Shown here piece after piece: positions 12,511 through 64,000 of a DNA stretch of 64,000 bases. Under the pieces are notes generated by a model, which was not told the DNA's origin, did not search any database, and saw only the letters and a program-made list of their open reading frames with translations. Position numbers and translations under genes: made by a program. Where the stretch lies: assembly GCA_023101725.1 (NCBI GenBank), contig JALJCO010013377.1, positions 1 to 64,000 on the forward strand, given 5' to 3'. This stretch comes from Atherinomorus stipes. Lineage: Eukaryota; Chordata; Actinopteri; Atheriniformes; Atherinidae. Each line of letters begins with the position of its first letter. Position 1 is the stretch's first letter.

Positions 12511-14203
12511 ATTTGCTCGCCGGTAAAGTTTCTGCATTACTTTGACTCCTTGGGAAGACACTACGTTGAGTTGCCCTTTGGTGTTCCTCCAGTAAAATGG
12601 CGGAGACGGGGCAGCCACTAAGACATTATCTGCAGCAAAAGCTCCTTGATTAGATCAATGCTATAAGTAGAATGAACGAACGAATGAGTACTATGGGCTA
12701 TATGCACGACTCCACTACTTCCTGAACTTCAGACAGCACCTATGCTTCCGGTCTTTCATTACTGGATGAACTGATTAATCCAGGTGTGCCTGACCTCAGT
12801 AACTGGTGTTGATTTAACACAGCAGGCTCGGGTTGTTGCTGTTTCTCTTTTCTCTGAGTATAGCAGTCGGCAGCTGTCTTGAATGTTTTCCTCTTCCTGT
12901 TTCTCTTTGTGGACTACAGACAGTTTATAAATGCCCTCATGGCCCTTCCCAGATTGATGGGCATCAACAATCACTGCTGTCTTTCCTCCTTGGCATTGTG
13001 TTAACACTCCTGGATGCTTCCAAGCAGCAGGAAATCTCTGCTTTTATAGTTTTTTCTCCTATAAAGGTGTGATGTAATATGTCACGAGTTGTTAATCTAA
13101 GGTTGCATTTACATCATCTCAAGACCTTTTAAGGCCCAAATTCTTTTGTATTACACTTTGACACATAAAACCTTAGAAGTGGAAGAGGTTCGTCACCTGA
13201 CTGTAGGTCACATGACTCCCTTTCATAAATTTTTCACACATTCAGTGGACTTTTTCTAAACTCAAACCAACCAGGCACACAGTCATACCCTGGCCCTAAA
13301 GGGTCAACCAGGAGACATGTGAACAGGAGGGGAAGCAGGGCTGCAGATGTGGGGCAGCTCGGGACAGCCTCACGGGACAAAGGCTGAGGGAGGACTCAGA
13401 AAAAGAAAGAAAAATAGCCGCCGTGTTTCTTCCAGATGACCTGATTTGGCAAACAGGAAGTCCTTCCATCTGGGAACCTTGGAGGGAAAGAGGGCATGTG
13501 ACCCCCACTCACCACCAGCTTTCCCAAATCTTGTTAGCACATCTAGCTGGCTCCAGGGTCATTTCCCAGTTTCCCAAGGTACCGAGGGAGATTAGCTCTG
13601 GAGTGGGGCCATCATCCAAGAGGACAGGTGACAGATTCACAGGCTGATCTGGCCAATTAGGCTCAGATAAAGAGCCAAAGCTCAAACCCCCGAGCACACC
13701 GAGGCCCTTCACCTCTGATGAAATCAACCTGCATCACTGAATTCAGCCTCTAACCAATACTAAACCCATGAGTGAGATGGAATTAGTTCATCCGATCAGT
13801 AACCACTCGTTGGAGAGGAATGCAATTATTTCTTCTCAACATTTTGCCAAGAAAACAGACGAAATACATTCAGTAAGCTCTAGCAGGAAGAATTACTTCG
13901 TGGCACAAGTCAGACCTCCTCTTTGTGGGGCTGCAGACAAACACGAGTTCCCACTGCAATGCTATTTTCAGGGGATCATCACAGTCTTGTGGCAAAAATT
14001 ATCAAAAAGTTTCCTCTTCTAATTTCTAAATAATTCACCTCTTTCTTTTTCTTTTTCTTCATCTTAGGGTGTATTCATGCCAGGGTAGTCCGGGATTTCT
14101 GAAAAATTCACACCTTTCTTTGCTTCAGTTTGCGTTCATACCAAGCGGCAACCTCCGGTGGCCAACTATAAAGCTACCCGGAAAAAGTAATTGATTGTTC
14201 TTT

Positions 14204-14674
14204 CTTCATCCACTAGGTGCTGGGTGCAAAACAGAGAAAATCCCCACAGACTCCCATGTTAAAAAGGCCAACTTCACAGCAGAAATAAACATGTTTACAA
14301 CAGAAATAAACATGTTAACAGCCTGGTTCAAAAAATTATTTTAGGTTTAATTGGTCAAGTTTGCCTTCGTGTCAACTGTGAGGGGACTGAATTTTTTTAA
14401 TAACTCATTTATTTAGATGTTTATTCTTGAAATTACACATAATTAAGGGCATATCCTTTTGATTGACAAGCGGCAGTCTTGTTTGCTCTCGGTAAGGTCT
14501 CAGGCTGTAACAGAGTAGCACAACAGCGGTTTTTAGTAAGCTAATAGCAAGCCTAAGCGTGTCTTACCTTTACCCCGCCGCTTTGGGGGCTAATCTTTGT
14601 TAGCTCCTGTTAGTTTCGAGTTAGCTCGGTTAGCGTTTAGCCCAGAGTACGTCAGCCGTACTCTGGGCTAAACG
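14204..14674 (+). repeat. Dispersed repeat shared with 44892-45360
   Basis: Both loci carry, in the same orientation, CCACTAGG..GCTG, CCCCACAGACTCCCATGTTA, AACATGTTTACA and GTTTAGCCCAGAGTAC. The copy here ends in an 18-bp perfect hairpin that the other copy lacks. Family unknown. Confidence 0.7.
14634..14674. repeat. Perfect 18-bp-stem inverted repeat, 5-nt loop
   Basis: Arms 14634-14651 and 14657-14674 are exact reverse complements (CGTTTAGCCCAGAGTACG) around TCAGC. Confidence 0.95.
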
Positions 14675-14735
14675 TACCCAGTACATAACGTACTCCGTAC
14701 CACACAATCTCTCAGTGCTGCAAACAGAAACTTAA

Positions 14736-15435
14736 AGGAACTAGAGGCAGGAATTGTGAAAGAATACACATGCACGTCCAGTTTTGTATGCTAATGGGTG
14801 ATGAAACGTTAAAACCAAAAAGAGCGAGCCCACCCACGTCTCCCTCCACTGCCTTGAACAGGCTGTGTGCTGCATAATGCGCTGCGATTCGGTGGCCGAA
14901 GCCCTGCGGATGTGACGTCAATTGATGTATGCAACGTCCCTGACAGTTTTGATATAGGAAGGAGACGTCGCAGTAAATTCAAACACTGCAAGGGATAGTT
15001 ATGGATTCTTCTGCCATTAGCAAACGATACAAATCAACTGAAACTCACTAAAAGTGGCACTACAAAGAAAACAACTTTGTAAGCGTAGTAAACAACATTT
15101 TTTCTTTAGCTTGTGCAGAAAACATCTTAAGCCCTGTTTTCGACCGGTCTGGTTCTGAACTACACTTGTTGGTGGTTGGTGCACACTTTTTACATTTCCA
15201 CTCTTCTATTGAGGTCCCACCAATCCCACTTTTTATTGATTCTTCTGCCGTCAGCGAACAATCCAGATCAACTGTAATGCCAAGTAAAAAGTGGCACTAC
15301 GAAGAAAAAGACTATCAGCGTAGTAAACAACGTAATAGCTTCCGTTTGTGCGTGCTCCCGTGCCAGCTCGGCCGGTGGCTGCAGCACCAGTCACGTCCCT
15401 CGCGAGTCATCTCTTAAATCCTGTCTCTAGTCCCT
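14736..15435. mobile_element. TTAA-flanked MITE, family A copy 3
   Basis: AGGAACTAGAGGCAGGA at the left and CTGTCTCTAGTCCCT at the right, with TTAA on both sides (14732-14735, 15436-15439). The internal GATTCTTCTGCC...AGTAAACAAC segment occurs twice (about 15003-15092 and 15237-15332), a second case of internal duplication in this family. Confidence 0.8.
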
Positions 15436-15480
15436 TTAACAGACATTGCTGCCCAGTAAGATAAACAGTGAGAAATATAA

Positions 15481-15969
15481 AGCCCCGTTTCCACCAGCGG
15501 GTCTGGGTCGGGTCGGGCCGGATCGGTCCACGTTTTTTTGCGTCTCCACAGATAAAAACTGGGACGGGTTTCCTTATATCCGACCCGACCCGGCCTACTT
15601 TTTTGGTACCCTTCGGTAGGGGTACTGATCTAACCGATCCGGACCAAAGAGGTGGAGCTTATACACAGCAATCAGCTGATTCATTGAAAAATCCGCCACT
15701 TCCCGCGTGACCCAGTGTAAAAACAAAGCCGGGGTGACTCCTTTCTGTTTCTGTCACGTGTGGCGCCGGTGTTTTGGTTAAACTGCGTTACACGGCGATG
15801 ATGTCACACAATCACGTAGCAGCGCTGTCCAGCTAATTCTCCGCCTCCAGAATAAGAGTACAGGTTGCTGTGGGGACACAGCGTGAAATCAACACATCCG
15901 TACCCAAACCCACCCGATCCGGCCTGGCCCGACCTGACCCGACCCAGACCCGCGGATGGAAACGGGGCT
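15481..15969. mobile_element. MITE family B, copy 1 (TAA target duplication)
   Basis: Inverted ends AGCCCCGTTTCCACC and GGAAACGGGGCT, extending into GGGTCTGGGTCGGGTC-type sequence. TAA lies on both sides (15478-15480, 15970-15972), matching a PIF/Harbinger-type TWA duplication. An opposite-orientation copy is at 33433-33903. Confidence 0.75.
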
Positions 15970-16141
15970 TAACACTCCCGTGCGTACTCATACCCTCTCA
16001 TAGAGCCATGAAGTATCCTCATTATGCAGGATTACCAGCTATTTAACCATCTGAACACATCGGGGTTAGCAGCAGAGTAAAAGACACAATAACGCAGCTG
16101 TGTGCACTTCACAGCTCTCAGTTTAAAGGACAAGACGGCGG

Positions 16142-16310
16142 CGTGGCCTTGAAAGCATTTATTATTTCATCAGCGTCCAGTTTCTCTGCATGCTCTTTGT
16201 CAAAGATGAGCAGCGAGATGCTGTTCAGTCTCTCTGTGAGCATCGTAGCTCTGCTGGTGGATTTAATCCTGTTTACAACTGAAAACAGGCTCCACAGAGA
16301 AACTTGGAAC
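16142..16310 (-). pseudogene. hAT transposase C-terminal (dimerisation) fragment
   Basis: The minus strand from about 16310 to 16145 reads LWSLFSVVNRIKSTSRATML, then TERLNSISLLIF and EIINAFKA. This is the conserved C-terminal dimerisation block of hAT transposases. The frame is broken upstream, so it is a fossil of an autonomous element. Confidence 0.75.
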
Positions 16311-17782
16311 AGGCAGTGTTACCAGAATTTGCGATGAACAGTTCATGTTGGGAAATGAGTCCAACGCTTTAATAATGGACGGGAACTGGTGTCCCCCATC
16401 CACTTTCCGTTTGATGAGCTGTCCAAACAGTCAATTCAGCAGCCTTCAAACCAAGTCCTTAATGCCTGCTTGGCGCATGCAATGTTTCCAGCTGGTAAAA
16501 CGTATCTGATGCAGGCAGCAGCCTTTATTATTCCATAAGAATCACTCTTCAAATGGTTATTCAATTTGTCCAGGTGTCTGTCAAGGAACAGGGAACTGTT
16601 TCATCACTTTTAGCTGCAGTTAGTGCTCTTTCAATGCTTGCTGGGTGAGGAGTCACTTAGTCGTAGGAGTAGGCTAGTAGTCAGCCAGGTGTGCAGGTAC
16701 CTCTGTGGGTGGCACTGACACACCCTGGCACATCTGTATATAAAGTTCATGGTGCTGTCAGAACTCATCTAATCCACACTCTATTTTGTCTTTCTGTCTC
16801 TGTTTGCCATTTCTGACCTACTGATTGATCAGCTGTGTTATTACAGACTCTCAGTGTGCAGTGTCTAATGTTCCATTTACTTTGTTTTACAAATTATCTG
16901 GCTGTCTAGTGAGCAAATTGAGTCTCTTTGTCTATGTATGATTTCATTTAATATTTTTTTGTGGATTTATGGATCTTTTTATGGATTTATGGAATTTTCT
17001 TTATATTTGAAACTAAAGCCATTCATTCTGTCCTTTTTTTGCAAATACAAATTAGATATGGGAGTTGAATTAATTACTGAACTAATTTATGTAGGTGGCT
17101 GTATAATTTCACCAGTACAGGGTTAAATAACTGTTACATTCTAAAAAAATGTATAATAATGATTAAATTGTCTGCTCTGTGACTGTTATTGAGAGCATAG
17201 AATGTACATAAATGTCAACATGTCCATAAAAACGTGTGTCAGGTAAACAGGTTTCCCTTGTTAAAGACGCTGCGTCTAAATGGGACTTATCTATGTCAAT
17301 AAAGTTTAAATGAAAATTAAATATAGCTACGTTTATCAGTAAACTGATAACTTTCATTATTCAAATGCTTTTAATTTTAATATTCAAAGCATATTTTGAT
17401 ATAACACGGCAAACTTCAGTAATTATTTCACCTACATCAGCAAAGGTGAAATATTTCAATATTTACATCTGAAATGGCATTTTTTCACACAGGCAGGAGC
17501 TCATTCACCAAACATGGCCATGCCCCGCCTTTATGGTTCAAAACGTCACAGGCAGCAATGAATTATGTGCCACAGTGAAGTCTGCATCCGTGCGGACTTC
17601 ACCGAAGTGTGGATTAAGGGCACAAAGGGGCTGTTTCGGACTTCCGCCCCCTTTGTCCCAGGAGAACTGGGACACTACGCACTTCAACCCCTTAACGGGA
17701 GCGCGCATTCTAGGGGGGCAAAGGTAGAAGTGCGGGTATTGGGACAGGACCTTGCTCTGTGCCTGGTACCCGGTATCATTAA

Positions 17783-18327
17783 AGGTGCAGTATGTAGGAA
17801 TTACTGACATCTAGTGTTAAATGTGAGTATTTGAAAGAAAAAATGTTTTCTATCAAATGACTTCATATTCCAGCACTGTTGTGAATGTACGGTGGCTGTT
17901 AATGGCCCAAATTCTCCCAGACATAAAGATGTTTTCATCTGTGAGTGGATCCAGTGGTCTGAGCTGTAGCTATGACTGTACTATGAGTAACTACTTTTTA
18001 ATGTCTTTTAAGGCATTACTGATCCCAAACAGTGCTCTAACTCCCATTAAACAAAGCTGATACAGCAGTTTTAAAGTTCAAAGGGTTCTCACTTCACTCA
18101 CATTGTTTTGTCCATTTAGGGGCACCGTAGTAAAAATGGTGTCACGAATATGGCAGCCTCCATGCATGTGCACCCCCAGCAAGTAGATATAAATGACTCA
18201 TTCTAAGAAAATAAACATAACAGTTATTCTAGTGAAGCAATTACACATCAATAGAAACACAGTTTTGGATTATATATCAAATTTTTCTGCCATTGACCTT
18301 TGTTTTTTTTTTTTACACACTGTACCT
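17783..18327. mobile_element. TTAA-flanked MITE, family C
   Basis: Ends AGGTGCAGTATGTA and TACACACTGTACCT are inverted copies, with TTAA on both sides (17779-17782, 18328-18331). The interior is unlike family A. Confidence 0.75.
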
Positions 18328-19804
18328 TTAAGATTAGGAACCGGTACCAAATGATACTCATATTTGGTATACATCCCTAAATCCCACTGATTTTTTTGTC
18401 CCCCCACACGGATGAATAAGACATTCTCACCCAACAACCAGTCTGATCACTCATTGGTGTGAAAACTGCACTCGCCCAGCTGGCTGCTTGGATGGTAAAT
18501 GGAGCGGACCCACTGACTGGTTCTCCCAGTTTCCACCAGGTTCAGCTGATTGGCTACTTCGGAATTTGATGGGCAAATGCTCCACCAAAAATTATTTGAT
18601 TTAAATTCAGTTTATGCTCATTTTGCACTAGAGTATGCAGACTACATGCGGTAGAGACGGCGAACCAGCCGGCACATTTCCAGGAACTCTGATGAAAAAA
18701 AAAAAAAAAAAAAAAGTCACGGAAGGTGCTAAATATGCTAATTTCCCGCCAGTACATTTACTAGGCTACATTTGTGTCTGGCCCTGAGTTTCTTCTTTAT
18801 GCTACATTTATCTTATAATTGATTCACAGATGAGACATTTATCGTAACCTGATGCCATTTAAAGGCATGAATACTCCCACAGTAAATGTTTTCTCCATTT
18901 TGAAAAACATGACAAAAGCTGATCCTTCCTTGTCATTTGCCGTCACTTCTATCTGGTTTTCCAGTCAGAAAAGAAGAAACAAGCCTGTCACTTGTGTTGT
19001 GTGAAACAAACCATCATATTGTGAAAAAGCCCTTGAAGCTGAAGCTTTGGGAAAAAAAGATAAAACAAAAACTAGATTCAAAGTCACTCCTGTTCATGAA
19101 ATATTTGTATCATCGTCCAATCAGCTTTAAAATTTCTGTGCAGCTTCATTTTCTCATCCAGACAGTCTTTTCTGACTCTAAAAGAGACAGACTGACAGCT
19201 GGATGCTGAACTTAACATTAAAAAATGTCAAATCCACTTCTCAGGTGCGCGTGAAGGTCCTGACAAACTGCAAAAACATTGAAAATATGAAATCAATTTA
19301 ATTTTTCTGCATCAACTTTGAAGACTTGGTGTGAAATTAACCTCTGTAAATCGCACATATCTGGAGCTTCTTCAAAAACCCACAATAATAAAGCAATTAA
19401 GAGAAAGAACAAGTGGCTTTGATGATGCTTTTTTAATTGATGAGATATATCTGAACAAGTCTGCCAATGCTTCTTTGCTGACTGTAAGAATTAACAGCAG
19501 GCCTGGAAAGAGTTCATTCATTATATAAAATATAAAAACAATGAAAAGACTGATTTTAAACACATATGGGCATGATTTAGAAAACCACAGACATGCAGCA
19601 GTTACCTGCACATCGCACACGTGTCAGATTTCTCTCTGTGACGGCTTTCATGCTCTTCTAGAGTCTCAGGGTACGAACAAACTCAATAATAAATATAAAA
19701 GTACGACATTTCGTTCACAAAGAAATCGTTTGGTCAGAGAAAAAGAAGGGAAATGTCCGCGTGGACTCCAACAGGCGTTCCCCAGACCAGGTGTGCGTTT
19801 TACG

Positions 19805-20012
19805 TGATGGGTTTGTTTAATACTGTTTATTGGTCCACAAACACACACAAACACCGACGGCAGACACAAGAGGCACGAGAAATGTTTCCGGGAGACGGCC
19901 AGAGTCTGTGGACGTCCAGCAGGTCTGACAGCAGTCCCGCGTCTGCCACCTCCCTCCAGATGCGGCTCGTCCCCTCGGCTCGGTTCTGGAGGCGTCGGCA
20001 GGTTGAACGCGG
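19805..20012 (-). other. mbtps1: mbtps1 3' UTR with poly(A) signal
   Basis: Downstream of the stop codon the minus strand has AATAAA at 19831-19826, about 185 nt past the TGA. This is a plausible short 3' UTR; the exact cleavage site is inferred. Confidence 0.6.
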
Positions 20013-62024
<42,012 letters not shown>

Positions 62025-62335
62025 CTTGAGTTGTAAAGTAGTGCAAACTGTGTCAGCAGCTAACGGCTGTTTCCGGATCAGGTCCACAGCTCCAGAGACG
62101 AGTCCATTCTGCAAATGGCCTGAGCAGCTAGATTAATTTCTTTCTGCGCTTTCTCTCCATGGTGGTAGTCCGTGGTGGCGGCTCAGCGACACGGCCAGAG
62201 CAGGAGCACTGTCGCCATGGTTACAAGTAGAAGAGGCAGGCAAACATGGGAGAGTGGAGGTTGGTTTGGAAGAAGCAGTGATGGAGAAAGCAGCTGGAGT
62301 AGACCTGGAGATCTGATCCAATCCTTAGTTTTCAC
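62025..62335 (-). promoter_or_regulatory. mbtps1: Probable mbtps1 5' UTR with four upstream ORFs
   Basis: A strong acceptor (long pyrimidine tract ending TTTGCAG at 62336) suggests the exon starts at 62335. The leader has four AUGs, each opening a short ORF closed before the main start: 62247-62221, 62218-62183, 62160-62128 and 62107-62078. The third has the optimal context CCACCATGG. Confidence 0.65.
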
Positions 62336-64000
62336 CTGCAAAGTAAAGAGAAAAATAAAGACCAGTTAGACGTCGAGCCACACCGGATAGTTTAGACACC
62401 TCTTACATTTCATCACTTGGGGGTAGGCCTCTGCGATATACTGATATGATATTTACACGTATCGTTATATCGCGGTATTCCTTGTGGAGTTTTTTTGCTT
62501 TGTTTTCATAATGACCCGGCTGTACCTCGACTGACTACAAAGGGGTCACCAGATTATTTAATAGGGGTGGGGAAAAATATCGATACACTGAAATATAGAA
62601 ATATTTTCATATGCCGACACCATATCTATATTTAGAAACGCGGTATTGATCTATTTTGATTAATAATAAAATCTCGCGTGATATCGCTTTGTTCCGAAAT
62701 CTCTTGCAGTATTTCGTGAAATCTCATGAGATTTCGTAACAAACAATGATATCTCGCGAGATTTCATTAGTAAAATAGATCGATACCGCGGTTTTTAAAT
62801 ATAGATATCGGCATATGGAAATATTTCAGTGTATGAATGTTTTTTCCCACCCTTTTCATTTAAACTGTCTGGAAGGCAATCCTCCCTAAGACTTTTACAA
62901 GGAAATCATTAAAAACCAGCCAACTATCTTAAATTACTTTGATTTAACAAACATTTCAAACCAGTGTTTTGTCAGTACCATCGCTGCAGTGGAGCGATAC
63001 CTTTACGTTACACATGTTTGTATACAAAAAAACAGGTGTTTGATATTAAATGAAACTTTCAGACAAATTAGGGTAAAAATACCGGTATATTTTGTATATT
63101 GTCATCTAAAATAAATTTATTGAGATATGATATTTGGTCCATATTTCCCAGCCCTACTTGGGGGACATGACTTTATGATATATTCTCAAAATAGAAAATC
63201 AGGTTTCCTCAAGTTTCAAAGCAGGAGATCAGACAGGAGCAAAGCAATTCTGTTTGAGAACAAGAATAACTCGTTGTGGCCGAGATATTTTCACATTAAA
63301 AAAAAAAAAAGTTTGTCAATTAATTTCTCCTTTTGGTTGTCCCACCAACTCACACAACAGATAAACATTTTCTGATGCACTTTTCTGCAGTTCCTTTATC
63401 TGATGAAATGTTGATAAGACGGCATCTGCTCTGATAAATCAGTCAGGCTTAATCTACTCACACACTCCCGGGCCGCGGGTATATCTATCTCATGCAAAAC
63501 CCTTCATATGTTTGAGAATAAATCTGCAATCCGTCAGACTAAAAGCAGCCCTTGCTTAGATTTGTATCCCATCGTACAGATGAGTGCTTCATCTGCAGAG
63601 CAAAGGGAAGGGCAGCGCTGGGTGTGGTGAGATGCAGGACGAGGTATTAACCGCTCCCTCTTCATTCATCTACCCGTGAGAAGTTTGTACTGTCCTAAAG
63701 GAAACACCCTTGTGACTAGATACAGCACGTAGACGAGATAAAACTTAATCTGACCTGCAGAGATGACACAGCTCGCTGCTTTTTTACAGAAATGACATCC
63801 ACAAACCTGGGAAGCAACTCAACATACAGCTGAAACTCATCAGAAACACAAGCTTGAATCCCCTCCAACATCTGTTTACCAGGACGGCACGGACACACCA
63901 AGCAGCCTGACTGACCTGAAACTGTGATATATGACTGTTAAACACACACTTACACACCTGTCTGCTCCTGGGCTGAATCGTAAGAGGAATTATTTCCTTT
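62336..64000 (-). other. mbtps1: Probable mbtps1 intron 1 / upstream DNA
   Basis: Human MBTPS1 has a non-coding first exon, which I could not locate here; it may lie past 64000. The stretch holds a hAT (62424-63156). Nothing recognised in 63160-64000. Confidence 0.5.
62424..63156. mobile_element. hAT with nested TAGGGGTG MITE, perfect target duplication
   Basis: TAGGCCTCTGCGATATACTG to ATTTCCCAGCCCTA; CTTGGGGG at 62416-62423 and 63157-63164. The TAGGGGTGGGGAAAAATATC element (62562-62855) is inserted. Confidence 0.9.

Larger units (their letters stand above)
7427..20012. other. Intergenic region between slc38a8 and mbtps1
   Basis: About 12.6 kb between the slc38a8 start and the mbtps1 stop. 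The first 130 bp is GC-rich and should hold the slc38a8 5' UTR and promoter; I see no TATA box. The rest is mostly repeats listed separately, and the mbtps1 3' UTR lies at the right end. I see nothing recognisable in about 13000-14100, 16700-17750 or 18760-19800. Confidence 0.7.

Noticed and set aside
15468..15710. 80-codon Arg/Gly-rich frame, also at 33465-33905
   Set aside because: Lies entirely in family B MITE ends; the repeat nature explains the frame.
62025..62114. Longer mbtps1 N-terminus from 62114
   Set aside because: The codon is TTG, and the extension would put a polar stretch before the signal peptide.

Overview
The window is vertebrate nuclear DNA, almost certainly from a teleost fish. 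Genes are split into short exons with GT-AG introns. The protein exons match the vertebrate proteins SLC38A8 and MBTPS1. The introns are packed with DNA-transposon debris (hAT, TTAA-flanked, PIF/Harbinger-like, Tc1-like MITEs, L2/Rex-type LINE fragments, CA and TA microsatellites) typical of fish. There is no bacterial-style operon, CRISPR array or phage.

Two protein-coding genes are present, both on the minus strand. (1) The 5' end of slc38a8, a sodium-coupled neutral amino-acid transporter: coding exon 1 at 7426-7229 and exon 2 at 275-77, with the rest of the gene beyond the left edge. (2) A complete coding sequence for mbtps1 (site-1 protease, S1P/SKI-1), rebuilt here as 22 coding exons from the ATG at 62024 to the TGA at 20013. 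The exons join in frame to 3,225 nt (1,074 codons plus stop). The catalytic Asp237, His268 and Ser433, oxyanion Asn357, autoprocessing motifs, C-terminal membrane anchor and basic tail are all visible. The order and orientation (mbtps1 upstream of slc38a8, same strand) agree with the human chromosome 16q neighbourhood as I know it.

Layout: 1-7426 slc38a8 5' part with a 7-kb first intron full of MITEs; 7427-20012 intergenic DNA, mostly repeats (a TTAA-flanked MITE family, a PIF-like MITE, a hAT transposase fragment, a 223-nt pure purine tract); 20013-62024 mbtps1; 62025-62335 probable 5'-UTR part of the first coding exon with four short upstream ORFs; 62336-64000 probable intron or upstream DNA with a hAT insertion. 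The non-coding first exon of mbtps1 was not identified.

The two genes have unrelated jobs: S1P is a Golgi/ER protease that activates SREBP and ATF6-type factors, and SLC38A8 is an amino-acid transporter. I found no new enzyme system. The most interesting material is structural. A 45-bp minisatellite carried behind a conserved leader occurs in opposite orientations in two mbtps1 introns, bracketing three exons. A long-TIR element with a 9-bp target duplication carries what looks like a captured gene fragment. A composite hAT was amplified together with its internal MITE. The mbtps1 leader has a dense uORF cluster.
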